Assembly: GCA_934636325.1 (NCBI GenBank)
Contig: CAKUAK010000053.1
Span: forward strand, 1-7,443
Direction: 5' to 3'
Source of the DNA: an uncultured Eubacteriales bacterium
GTDB lineage: Bacteria; Bacillota; Clostridia; Oscillospirales; Butyricicoccaceae
Length of the DNA stretch: 7,443 bases
Position 1 is the first letter of the stretch. Every line of letters begins with the position of its first letter. Both the position numbers and the translations under genes were made by a program. Positions 1 to 5,801 of the stretch are shown one piece after another. The notes under the pieces are model-generated. The model saw only the letters and a program-made list of their open reading frames with translations. It did no database searches and was not told the DNA's origin.

Positions 1-447
1 GCTCAGCCCGGCCTGATGGCGGTCGTATTCGTCCTGGGTGTAATAGACCCGGGCCGTGTATTTTCCCGCCCAGGCGGGGGTTCCGTTCCATTTTTCCATA
101 TCGGCGTCGGTGGTGTCGCCGAAGGCAGCCTCCATGAGCGCGTGGGCTTCCTCGCCATAAAGGGTGTGTGATTCGGTCTTCGTCATGAAGCTGAGCATGC
201 GGTGGCCGTCGGTCTTGAGCTCGATGGCATAGACGTCGGTATCGACGTCATATTTGCCGCAGGCCGTGCCCCAGCCGATGCTGTAAATGAGGTATGCGAC
301 GCTGATAAGGCCGACGCCGCACAGGACCAGCCGGCAGGCGCGATTGAACTTCTGCCGCCCCGGCGAAAAGCTCTCGCCGCGCTTGGGCTGGCTGAAGGCG
401 AAGGAGCATGTGAAAACTATGAAAACGACAAGTGCGACGACTGCCAT
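1..447 (-). CDS. Membrane protein of unknown function, N-terminal part (runs off left edge)
   Basis: This reading frame is open from an ATG at 447 to base 1, giving 149 codons with no stop, so the C-terminus lies outside the window. A GGAGG ribosome binding site at 457-461 sits 9 nt before the ATG. The protein begins with a hydrophobic helix (about residues 2-18, MAVVALVVFIVF...). A basic loop follows (about 20-38, with several Lys/Arg), then a second hydrophobic helix (about 39-60, LVLCGVGLISVAYLIY). After that comes a soluble polar region with many Tyr, Asp and Thr and no motif I recognise. The basic loop suggests, by the positive-inside rule, that both ends face outward and the C-terminal domain is extracellular; this is inference. 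An extended -10 promoter lies just upstream, and the purB terminator separates it from purB, so it is probably its own transcript. No family assignment is made. Confidence 0.75.
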   Translation of the reverse strand, partial: MAVVALVVFIVFTCSFAFSQPKRGESFSPGRQKFNRACRLVLCGVGLISVAYLIYSIGWGTACGKYDVDTDVYAIELKTDGHRMLSFMTKTESHTLYGEEAHALMEAAFGDTTDADMEKWNGTPAWAGKYTARVYYTQDEYDRHQAGLS

Positions 448-488
448 GACCTGTATCCTCCGTTTTGTCCTTTAGGGAATAATATAGA

Positions 489-497
489 ATTATATCA
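489..497 (-). promoter_or_regulatory. Extended -10 promoter for the leftmost membrane-protein gene
   Basis: On the minus strand the sequence reads TGATATAAT, a perfect extended -10 element (TGn followed by TATAAT, the hexamer at 489-494). It lies 42 nt upstream of the ATG at 447 in a short AT-rich intergenic stretch. No good -35 hexamer is present at 17 nt, as expected for extended -10 promoters. Transcription would start near 482, giving a leader of about 35 nt. Confidence 0.55.
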
Positions 498-570
498 TGT
501 ATTACTGCCAAATGGAGCACGACAAAATAATTTTGTAAAAAATATACGCCGATAGATAGTGAAATATGTG

Positions 571-611
571 CAAAATAAACAGCCCGCAGATGGGATATCC
601 ACCTGCGGGCT
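571..611 (-). terminator. Intrinsic terminator of purB
   Basis: A perfect 9-bp GC-rich stem is formed by AGCCCGCAG (581-589) and CTGCGGGCT (603-611), with a 13-nt loop that can partly pair further. On the minus strand it is followed by GTTTTATTTTG (571-581), a U-rich tract. It starts 15 nt past the purB stop codon and so ends purB transcription before the next minus-strand gene. The plus-strand side is also T-rich, but no plus-strand gene reads into it. Confidence 0.88.
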
Positions 612-626
612 TGTATTTTTATGTTA

Positions 627-2063
627 TCAGACCTTGATCTCGTTTTCCTTTACATTGACCGAGCTGTATTTTTCAAGCACGGGAGCGACTGTATTTATGA
701 GGAAATCCTCGGTCTGCATGGCGGCGCAGCCGATGAAGTTTTCGGGCTTCATGAGGCCTTCAAGCTCTTCGCGGGTCACGCCGAAATGATCGTCGGCGGC
801 GATCCGGTCGAGCAGATCGTTCTCCTTGCCCTCCATCTTTACGGCGTATCCGGCGGCCATGGAATGCTGACGGATGAGCTCGTGGAGCTCCTGGCGGTCG
901 CCGCCCCGCTTGACGGCGTCCATCATGATGTTTTCGGTGGCCATAAAGGGCAGCTCCTGCATCATGTGCTTTTCGATGACCCTGGGATAGACCACAAGGC
1001 CGCCGGCGACATTGGCGTAAAGGCTCAGGACGGCGTCACAGGCCAGGAAGGCCTCGGCCACCGATATGCGCTTGTTGGCGCTGTCGTCAAGGGTGCGCTC
1101 GAACCACTGGGCGCTGGCCGTGATGGCGGCGTTCTGGGCGTCGACTATGATATAGCGCGAAAGAGAGGCGATTCGCTCGCTTCGCATGGGGTTGCGCTTG
1201 TATGCCATTGCCGAAGAACCGATCTGGTTCTTCTCGAAGGGCTCTTCGACCTCCTTCATATGGGCAAGAAGGCGGATATCGTTGGAGAACTTATGGGCGC
1301 TCTGGGCGATGTGGGACAGCAGATCGAGGACGCGGCTGTCCCATTTGCGGGAGTAAGTCTGTCCGGAGACCGGGACGGCCTTTTCAAAGCCCATCTTCTG
1401 CGCGATGAGCAGATCGATCTTCTTGACCTTTTCATAGTCGCCGTCGAAAAGCTCAAGGAAGCTGGCCTGTGTGCCGGTCGTGCCCTTCGAGCCAAGGGGC
1501 AGTATGGCCGAATAGACGGTCTCGAGCTCTTCGAGGTCGCAGAGGATGTCGTTTATCCAGAGGGAGGCGCGCTTGCCGACCGTCGTCGGCTGTGCCGGCT
1601 GGAAATGCGTGAAGGCAAGGGTCGGCTGGCTCTTGTATTGATCGGCAAAGCCCGAGAGGACGCGGAGGACCTCGACCAGACGGCTGCGGATCAGCTTGAG
1701 GGCTTCACGCATGATGATGATGTCGGTATTGTCGCCGACATAGCAGGAGGTGGCGCCGAGGTGGATTATCGGCATGGCCTTGGGGCAGCATTCGCCGTAG
1801 GTGTGGACATGGGCCATGACGTCGTGACGCAGCTTCTTCTCGTAAGCGGCGGCCTTTTCAAAGTCTATGTCCTCGATATGGGCGCGCATCTCGTCAAGCT
1901 GCTCGTCGGTGATGTCCAGCCCGAGCTCCTGTTCGGCCTCGGCGAGATAGATCCACAGCCTGCGCCATGTGGAAAACTTGAACTGGGGAGAAAAGAGGAA
2001 CTGCATCTCGTCGCTTGCGTATCTCGACGAAAGGGGCGAGGAATATTTCTGATTGGCGTCCAT
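627..2063 (-). CDS. purB: Adenylosuccinate lyase (PurB, EC 4.3.2.2)
   Basis: This cytoplasmic enzyme of purine synthesis removes fumarate from SAICAR to give AICAR, and from adenylosuccinate to give AMP. The 478-aa protein belongs to the fumarase/aspartase superfamily and has the length and wording of the human-like ADSL branch: N-terminal YSSPLSSRYAS (7-17), HLGATSCYVGDN (101-112), and TLAFTHFQPAQPTT (148-161) with the conserved His153. The flexible catalytic loop GSSAMAYKRNP (282-292) carries the serine expected to act as catalytic base. The family signature usually has MPYKRNP; here the Pro is Ala, a substitution I believe occurs in related Firmicutes. The ATG at 2063 is preceded by AGGAGG (2070-2075) at 6-nt spacing. 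It has its own promoter and terminator and is not in a visible pur operon. It is divergent from the Spo0A_C-domain gene. Confidence 0.97.
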   Translation of the reverse strand: MDANQKYSSPLSSRYASDEMQFLFSPQFKFSTWRRLWIYLAEAEQELGLDITDEQLDEMRAHIEDIDFEKAAAYEKKLRHDVMAHVHTYGECCPKAMPIIHLGATSCYVGDNTDIIIMREALKLIRSRLVEVLRVLSGFADQYKSQPTLAFTHFQPAQPTTVGKRASLWINDILCDLEELETVYSAILPLGSKGTTGTQASFLELFDGDYEKVKKIDLLIAQKMGFEKAVPVSGQTYSRKWDSRVLDLLSHIAQSAHKFSNDIRLLAHMKEVEEPFEKNQIGSSAMAYKRNPMRSERIASLSRYIIVDAQNAAITASAQWFERTLDDSANKRISVAEAFLACDAVLSLYANVAGGLVVYPRVIEKHMMQELPFMATENIMMDAVKRGGDRQELHELIRQHSMAAGYAVKMEGKENDLLDRIAADDHFGVTREELEGLMKPENFIGCAAMQTEDFLINTVAPVLEKYSSVNVKENEIKV

Positions 2064-2132
2064 AAAGAGCCTCCTGTTTTTTAAGGATCCCGCGGGGCGG
2101 GGAGCCGCGCGGTATTGGATATGTATAACGGT

Positions 2133-2161
2133 ATTTTACAATAATCCTTCGCCGTTGGCAA
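2133..2161 (-). promoter_or_regulatory. Sigma-A-type promoter of purB
   Basis: On the minus strand, a -35 element TTGCCA (2156-2161) and a -10 element TAAAAT (2133-2138) are separated by exactly 17 nt. The predicted start is near 2126, giving a leader of about 60 nt before the purB ATG. One arm of a 9-bp inverted repeat (2148-2156) falls inside this promoter, overlapping the edge of the -35, so a protein bound there could block polymerase. Confidence 0.6.
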
Positions 2162-2202
2162 TAGCCGCGGGCGGGCGGCGGACAGCGGCAATAAACGGCG
2201 AA
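2148..2202. promoter_or_regulatory. Inverted AACGGCGAA sites, possible operator resembling 0A boxes
   Basis: TTCGCCGTT at 2148-2156 and its exact reverse complement AACGGCGAA at 2194-2202 form an inverted pair with centres 46 bp apart. The core GGCGAA resembles the known Spo0A target TGNCGAA: CGGCGAA differs from that consensus only at the first T. The left arm lies within the purB promoter, and both lie upstream of the gene for a Spo0A-type DNA-binding domain. The link between site and protein is inference. Confidence 0.35.
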
Positions 2203-2216
2203 AGGCGCTTGGTAAA

Positions 2217-2252
2217 AGCGTAAAATAGCGAAAAAAGATTTTTTAAAGCGAA
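2217..2252 (+). repeat. Phased AGCG(A)A motifs upstream of the Spo0A_C gene
   Basis: AGCG occurs at 2217, 2227 and 2247, exactly 10 and 20 bp apart. The latter two read AGCGAA, matching the end of the AACGGCGAA site at 2194-2202, whose GCGAA begins at 2198, 30 bp before the GCGAA at 2228. An A6-GA-T6 tract (2231-2244) lies between. The spacing would place the motifs near one helix face, upstream of the predicted promoter. The function is unknown and the motif is short. Confidence 0.3.
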
Positions 2253-2265
2253 TAACCAAATATAA

Positions 2266-2294
2266 TCCACAAAATGTAACTTTGGGTGTATAAT
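2266..2294 (+). promoter_or_regulatory. Promoter of the Spo0A_C-domain gene
   Basis: A consensus TATAAT (-10) at 2289-2294 lies 17 nt after TCCACA at 2266-2271, which matches the -35 consensus TTGACA at 4 of 6 positions. Transcription would start near 2301, leaving a short leader of about 25-30 nt with GGAG at 2313-2316. The weak -35 would fit a promoter that needs an activator. Confidence 0.55.
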
Positions 2295-2328
2295 ATGGAC
2301 AACATCATTCTTGGAGTGTGATTTGGGA

Positions 2329-2676
2329 ATGAAGCGCATCATCAGCGAAAGTCTGCGCCGATTGGGGATAACCAGCGAGAGCAGGGGTTATGACCGAACG
2401 CGGACGGCGATAAGCCTTGCTGTTGAACGGGAAGAGCGCCTTCACGCCGTCGGCAAAGAAATATATCTTGTGACAGCCGACCGGTGCGGATGCTCACCCG
2501 ACGCCGTGGAACGGAGCGTAAGGCTCAGCGCTGAAAAAGCATGGAAAAGAAATCCGGACCTGCTTATAAGTATGGCCGGCTATCCCGTCGATAAAAGACC
2601 GACGGCCAAGCAGTTTATGGAGATACTTACCGTCTATACCATAAAGGCCATATCCAACGGAAAAAAGACCGGATGA
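2329..2676 (+). CDS. Stand-alone Spo0A C-terminal (DNA-binding) domain protein
   Basis: The 115-aa protein is essentially one Spo0A_C (effector) domain. Landmarks line up with Bacillus Spo0A: an initial helix (about 4-13, ISESLRRLG), the GYDRTRTAISLAVE segment (20-33), the YLVTADRCGCSPDAVERSV helix-turn-helix (46-64), the conserved AEKAWKR (68-74), GYPVDKRPTAKQF (84-96) and a final helix to about 105. In Spo0A this domain binds 0A boxes. Here there is no receiver domain, so phosphorylation cannot control it directly; whether it activates, represses or competes with Spo0A is unknown. Start choice: ATG 2329 is 12 nt after GGAG (2313-2316); an in-frame TTG at 2323 has better spacing (6 nt) and would add two residues; a TTG at 2311 overlaps the ribosome site and is unlikely. 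It is divergent from purB and convergent with the XRE gene. Confidence 0.87.
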   Translation: MKRIISESLRRLGITSESRGYDRTRTAISLAVEREERLHAVGKEIYLVTADRCGCSPDAVERSVRLSAEKAWKRNPDLLISMAGYPVDKRPTAKQFMEILTVYTIKAISNGKKTG

Positions 2677-2679
2677 AAC

Positions 2680-2722
2680 CGGAAATACGCCGCCTGTTAT
2701 CAAAACGGGCGGCGTATTTCCG
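2680..2722. terminator. Shared bidirectional terminator between convergent genes
   Basis: A 15-bp perfect stem (2680-2694 with 2708-2722) extends inward through a G-U pair and three more pairs to a 5-nt loop (2699-2703). It starts 3 nt after the stop of the plus-strand Spo0A_C gene and ends 5 nt past the stop of the minus-strand XRE gene. T-rich sequence follows on the plus strand (2723-2741, including a T6), and a T6 lies 13 nt past the stem on the minus strand (2661-2666). It should therefore work best for the plus-strand transcript and may also serve the other. Confidence 0.88.
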
Positions 2723-2727
2723 TATAT

Positions 2728-3060
2728 TCACATATATTTTTTCATCGCCTCGGCGGCCGATCTGACGATATCCTCGATGGCCTTGGCCTGCGGGGTCGAG
2801 CATGAATCGAGGACGGCCGCTATGCGCGAAAGAACGCCGCTGCGGGTCTCGGCCACCTCGCGGCTGAGCAGCTCATCGGCGCTGACCTCAAGGGCCGAGG
2901 CAAGGGCGATGAATACCGGCAGGCTGAGCTTTGTGTTGCCGGTCTCGATATGGCTCATGTGTGTGGTCGAAATGCCGATCATTTCGGCAAGGGCCTCCTG
3001 GGATAACCCCCTGGCTTTGCGTATTTTTCTGACCTGCTGGCCTATCTCATAGTAATCCAA
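2728..3060 (-). CDS. XRE-family helix-turn-helix transcriptional regulator
   Basis: This 110-aa protein has a Cro/C1-type helix-turn-helix domain over about residues 6-65. Helix 2 is SQEALAEMIG (20-29) and the recognition helix is STTHMSHIETG (31-41), followed by the usual KLSLPVFIALASALEVSADELL. A short helical tail (about 73-107) could serve in dimerisation; no enzymatic or ligand domain is visible. The start is a TTG at 3060: no in-frame ATG or GTG lies close upstream, and MDYYEIGQQVRKIRKARGLSQ is a normal N-terminus for this family. Shine-Dalgarno pairing is weak (AGGGCGG at 3071-3077, 10 nt upstream), suggesting low expression. It is divergent from the SLH surface-protein gene, and an inverted repeat in the shared region is a candidate operator for it. 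Control of the neighbour or of itself is inference. Confidence 0.9.
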   Translation of the reverse strand: MDYYEIGQQVRKIRKARGLSQEALAEMIGISTTHMSHIETGNTKLSLPVFIALASALEVSADELLSREVAETRSGVLSRIAAVLDSCSTPQAKAIEDIVRSAAEAMKKYM

Positions 3061-3097
3061 TGCCCGGCAACCGCCCTTCCAATTAAAATGTACTTGA

Positions 3098-3126
3098 ATT
3101 GTATGGACTTTTGAATTATTATTAAA
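3098..3126 (-). promoter_or_regulatory. Possible promoter of the XRE regulator gene
   Basis: On the minus strand TACAAT (3098-3103, 5 of 6 to the -10 consensus) follows TTTAAT (3121-3126, 3 of 6 to the -35 consensus) at 17 nt. Transcription would begin near 3091, about 30 nt before the TTG start. The region is AT-rich, so chance matches are likely. Confidence 0.35.
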
Positions 3127-3139
3127 TAAACTATATAGG
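3111..3139 (+). promoter_or_regulatory. Possible promoter of the SLH surface-protein gene
   Basis: TTGAAT (3111-3116) and TATAGG (3134-3139) are 17 nt apart; each matches its consensus at 4 of 6 positions. This would give a long leader of about 140 nt before the ATG at 3287. The -10 overlaps the left arm of the inverted repeat at 3129-3160. TACAAT at 3202-3207 is another -10 candidate, but its best -35 (TTGGAG, 3181-3186) is only 15 nt away. Confidence 0.35.
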
Positions 3140-3160
3140 CGATTTTATGCTTATATAGTT
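3129..3160. promoter_or_regulatory. 9-bp inverted repeat, candidate operator
   Basis: AACTATATA (3129-3137) and TATATAGTT (3152-3160) are perfect reverse complements separated by 14 nt, with centres 23 bp apart, about two helical turns. This fits a dimeric helix-turn-helix protein binding one DNA face. It overlaps the predicted -10 and start region of the SLH gene and lies just upstream of the predicted XRE promoter, so a bound XRE protein could repress the SLH gene. The AT-rich background weakens the case. Confidence 0.4.
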
Positions 3161-3170
3161 AAAATATGCG

Positions 3171-3271
3171 GAAAATCGTCTTGGAGAGACCTTTTCGTAA
3201 ATACAATGATAAAATGGGGTGAAATATGCATTGTCGGGTGTTGCATACCGCATAAAAAAGAAAATCGTCTT
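3171..3271 (+). repeat. Direct repeat GAAAATCGTCTT in the SLH gene leader
   Basis: The same 12 bases occur at 3171-3182 and 3260-3271, 89 bp apart. Both copies are followed by GGAGAG, directly in the first copy and after AAA in the second. The second copy abuts the real ribosome binding site (AAAGGAG, 3272-3278). It may be a remnant of a small duplication or a leader-RNA element. Confidence 0.5.
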
Positions 3272-3286
3272 AAAGGAGAGAAAAAC

Positions 3287-5755
3287 ATGAAAAAGAAATT
3301 GTCGGCCATCATTCTCTGTCTTGCAATGGTGATGGCTCTCCTGCCGGTATCGGCCATGGCTTCGGAAGAAGCGGCGTGGTTCGAGATGCAGGATTTCGGC
3401 GCATGGGGCGAGACATGGCCCAACGCCGTCAACGTCGGCTGGAAGTATGCCGATGATTTTGACACCTCGAAGATAACGGCTGTCGAGGTCGGCATAAAAG
3501 ATGCCGAAGGCAAGCTCATCGTCAAATATACCGCCGATAAGAACATGGTGGCCGAGATCAATAACGATAACGGTCTCGATCAGATAGCTTATCAGCAGAC
3601 TCACGGCTATATCTCCGAGGCAAAGCAGAGCAGCGCCCCCTTCTATCAGGAATATCAGGGAAGATATTTTACAGAGGGTGTTGTTGACGCCGATTGGACC
3701 TCCGTTTTGGGAGAGGCCTATATCGCATGGCAGCCCGCATCGGCCTATGTGACCGTTTATGTCGGCGACGAGAGCCAGACCCTTGAGAACAACAGCTTTA
3801 CTGGTACGGTCGCGTCGTCCTTTGCCGCCCGCATAGGCGACAAATATTACGCTTCGCTGGCCGATGCAGTCGCCGAAGCCAAGGATGGACAGGAGATCGT
3901 CCTGGTAAGTGATATCACTATCACTGCCGGTATTGGGAACAATATCGCGCTCAATAAGCCTGTCGTTATTAACGGCGATGGCCATACCGTCACGCGCGCC
4001 TTCAATGATGTTGAGATCGAAGGCTACGGCGACTATGAGGCCGCCTTTGTCATCAACTCGGCCGGAGTAACGATAAAGAATGTCAAGATCGCCGGCCTTG
4101 CCGCAGGCATGAAGGATGAAGCTGCCATATACATCAGCGGCAACGGCACCGAGGATGCTGGCATTGTCATCGAAAACTGCGAGTTCATCGGGGCCGACAG
4201 CGTTGAAGCGGCATCGGGCGGCTCGGGCATCATCAGCGGCGCCACCTATGGCGATCATCTGACCATAAAGGGCTGCACCTTTACCAATGTCAAGCACGGC
4301 ATGTGGTTCAACGGCATAAGCAACTCGGTCATAGAGGATAATACCCTGAGCGGCGTCAAGTATACCGGCATCCGCATCGAGGCCGGTTCGGAAAATGTCG
4401 TTGTCTCGGGCAATACGATGACCGATGTTGCCTCGGCCGATTATGACTATGATGAGTTTGCCTCCGGCATCTGGGTCGGCGCAAACAGCACGGTCACACT
4501 CAAAGACAACGATATAACCATCCACGAGGGCAGCAGCCACGGCAAAGAGATCGTCCACAACGGACGCTCGCAGCTGGTCACCGACATCGGCGAGAAGAAG
4601 TTTGTCGCCGGCGGTGATTGGGTCGAGTTCACCTTCAGCACCATCGCCAACGGCGATAGGGGCACGATGGTATACGGCGGCTCTGACTTCGGCGTTCTTT
4701 ATGAGGACAAGATAGCCGCCCTCGAGTATAAAGAGGGCGACAACTGGATCGACATGAAGGGCAAGAACTTCGGCAGCGCCCAGGGCTTCCCCATGACCGA
4801 TGCCACAAGCACCTTCCGCGTCAAGTTCACCGATGACGCCGCCGGAAGCTATACCTTTACGGCTTCGATGAAGAAGGTCGTCGCAGGGGGCCGGGACGAG
4901 GTCGTTCTTTGCAGCGTAGAGGTACCCTTCACCGTATCGGCCAAGCCCCATACCGGAAGCGGCTCGGGCAGCTCTTCCTCTGTCTATGCCATCAATGTGG
5001 CTTCGACAAAGAACGGCAGCGTCATATCCGATGCCAAGAGCGCCGCAAAGGGCGACACGGTCACGCTGACCGTCAAGGCAAACGACGGCTATAAGCTGGC
5101 CGAGCTGACGGTCACCGACAAAAACGGAAATACCGCCAAGCTGACCGGGAAGGACAACGGAAAGTATACCTTTGTCATGCCGGCATCCCGCGTTGAGGTC
5201 AAGGCCGTATTTGAAAAGCAGGCCGAGCAGAGCGTCTTTGACGATCTTCCCGTCGACGCCTACTGCGCCGATGCCGTAAAGTGGGCATATGAAAACGGCG
5301 TGACCAACGGCAAGACCGAGGATATCTTCGGCACGAACGACCTCTGCACAAGGGCGCAGATCGTCACCTTCCTGTGGCGTGCCGCCGGTTCCCCCGAGGT
5401 CGAGAGCAGCGCTGCCTTTGAGGATGTACCTGCCGACGCGTATTATGCAAAGGCCGTCGCATGGGCGGTAGAGAAGGGCATTACCCTCGGCACATCCGAG
5501 ACGACCTTCAGCCCCGATGACACATGCACAAGGGCCCAGAGCGTCACATTCCTCTATCGTGCCGCCGGGGTCGAGACCGAAGCCGAGGAATCCTTTGGGG
5601 ATGTCCTGACCGACGCATACTATGCTTCGGCCGTGACATGGGCCGTAAAGAACGGCGTCACCAACGGCACATCGGAAAGCACTTTCAGCCCCGAGGACGG
5701 CTGCACACGCGGTCAGATCGTAACGTTCCTTTACAGGACATATCAGGGCAAATAA
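3287..5755 (+). CDS. Secreted SLH-domain surface protein with parallel beta-helix and InlB-B-type repeat
   Basis: The 822-aa protein has a signal peptide: a KKK N-region, a hydrophobic core and an Ala-X-Ala site, VSAMA, with cleavage likely after residue 25. An unrecognised beta-rich region spans about 26-180. A right-handed parallel beta-helix spans about 182-438, shown by repeated short turns such as VVINGDGHTV, VTIKNVKIAG, IVIENCEFIG, LTIKGCTFTN, SVIEDNTLSG and VVVSGNTMTD. An Ig-like beta domain (about 439-550), a Gly/Ser linker (557-565) and an InlB-B-type repeat (about 567-646, ending FVMPASRVEVKAVFE) follow. Three SLH domains (about 650-705, 711-765, 769-822) should hold it to pyruvylated wall polymer; their usual TRAE motif reads TRAQ, TRAQ and TRGQ. 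The beta-helix fold occurs in polysaccharide lyases and adhesins, but I see no identifiable active site. ATG 3287 is chosen because AAAGGAG (3272-3278) is 8 nt upstream and the signal peptide begins there; the upstream in-frame ATG at 3206 would bury it. Confidence 0.92.
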   Translation: MKKKLSAIILCLAMVMALLPVSAMASEEAAWFEMQDFGAWGETWPNAVNVGWKYADDFDTSKITAVEVGIKDAEGKLIVKYTADKNMVAEINNDNGLDQIAYQQTHGYISEAKQSSAPFYQEYQGRYFTEGVVDADWTSVLGEAYIAWQPASAYVTVYVGDESQTLENNSFTGTVASSFAARIGDKYYASLADAVAEAKDGQEIVLVSDITITAGIGNNIALNKPVVINGDGHTVTRAFNDVEIEGYGDYEAAFVINSAGVTIKNVKIAGLAAGMKDEAAIYISGNGTEDAGIVIENCEFIGADSVEAASGGSGIISGATYGDHLTIKGCTFTNVKHGMWFNGISNSVIEDNTLSGVKYTGIRIEAGSENVVVSGNTMTDVASADYDYDEFASGIWVGANSTVTLKDNDITIHEGSSHGKEIVHNGRSQLVTDIGEKKFVAGGDWVEFTFSTIANGDRGTMVYGGSDFGVLYEDKIAALEYKEGDNWIDMKGKNFGSAQGFPMTDATSTFRVKFTDDAAGSYTFTASMKKVVAGGRDEVVLCSVEVPFTVSAKPHTGSGSGSSSSVYAINVASTKNGSVISDAKSAAKGDTVTLTVKANDGYKLAELTVTDKNGNTAKLTGKDNGKYTFVMPASRVEVKAVFEKQAEQSVFDDLPVDAYCADAVKWAYENGVTNGKTEDIFGTNDLCTRAQIVTFLWRAAGSPEVESSAAFEDVPADAYYAKAVAWAVEKGITLGTSETTFSPDDTCTRAQSVTFLYRAAGVETEAEESFGDVLTDAYYASAVTWAVKNGVTNGTSESTFSPEDGCTRGQIVTFLYRTYQGK

Positions 5756-5776
5756 AAAAACGCACCATATTTCACG

Positions 5777-5801
5777 TCCCCCGGCGGATACCGCCGGGGG
5801 A
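5777..5801 (+). terminator. Strong hairpin after the SLH gene, probable terminator with a poor U-tract
   Basis: CCCCCGGCGG (5778-5787) pairs perfectly with CCGCCGGGGG (5791-5800) across a 3-nt ATA loop; T5777-A5801 adds an 11th pair. It lies 21 nt after the SLH stop codon. The bases that follow (ATCTTGCATAT) are not a real U-tract on the plus strand, so termination may be incomplete. Some read-through into hcp, or a role as an mRNA 3' stabiliser, is possible. Confidence 0.6.

Noticed and set aside
202..555. 117-aa plus-strand open frame at the left end
   Set aside because: It overlaps the membrane-protein gene on the other strand, which has a good ribosome site, an extended -10 promoter and clear hydrophobic helices; this frame has none of these.
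621..2084. 487-aa plus-strand open frame opposite purB
   Set aside because: It has the same codon-register shadow effect; purB is unmistakable on the minus strand with promoter, ribosome site and terminator.
2090..2112. GC-rich hairpin in the purB leader as a riboswitch or attenuator
   Set aside because: Only about five base pairs can form, no U-tract follows, and no conserved purine-riboswitch core is visible.
2169..2181. GGGCGGGCGGCGG as a G-quadruplex in the purB/Spo0A_C gap
   Set aside because: It has four short G-runs but only two-layer potential, lies outside both predicted transcripts' leaders, and may just reflect GC-rich composition.
3094..3117. Two TTGAATT copies 17 bp apart as an operator
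   Set aside because: The motif is short and the region very AT-rich; the second copy is better explained as a -35 element.
3206..3286. N-terminal extension of the SLH protein from the ATG at 3206
   Set aside because: It would put 27 polar residues in front of a perfect signal peptide, and its nearest Shine-Dalgarno-like sequence is 17 nt away, whereas ATG 3287 has AAAGGAG at 8 nt.
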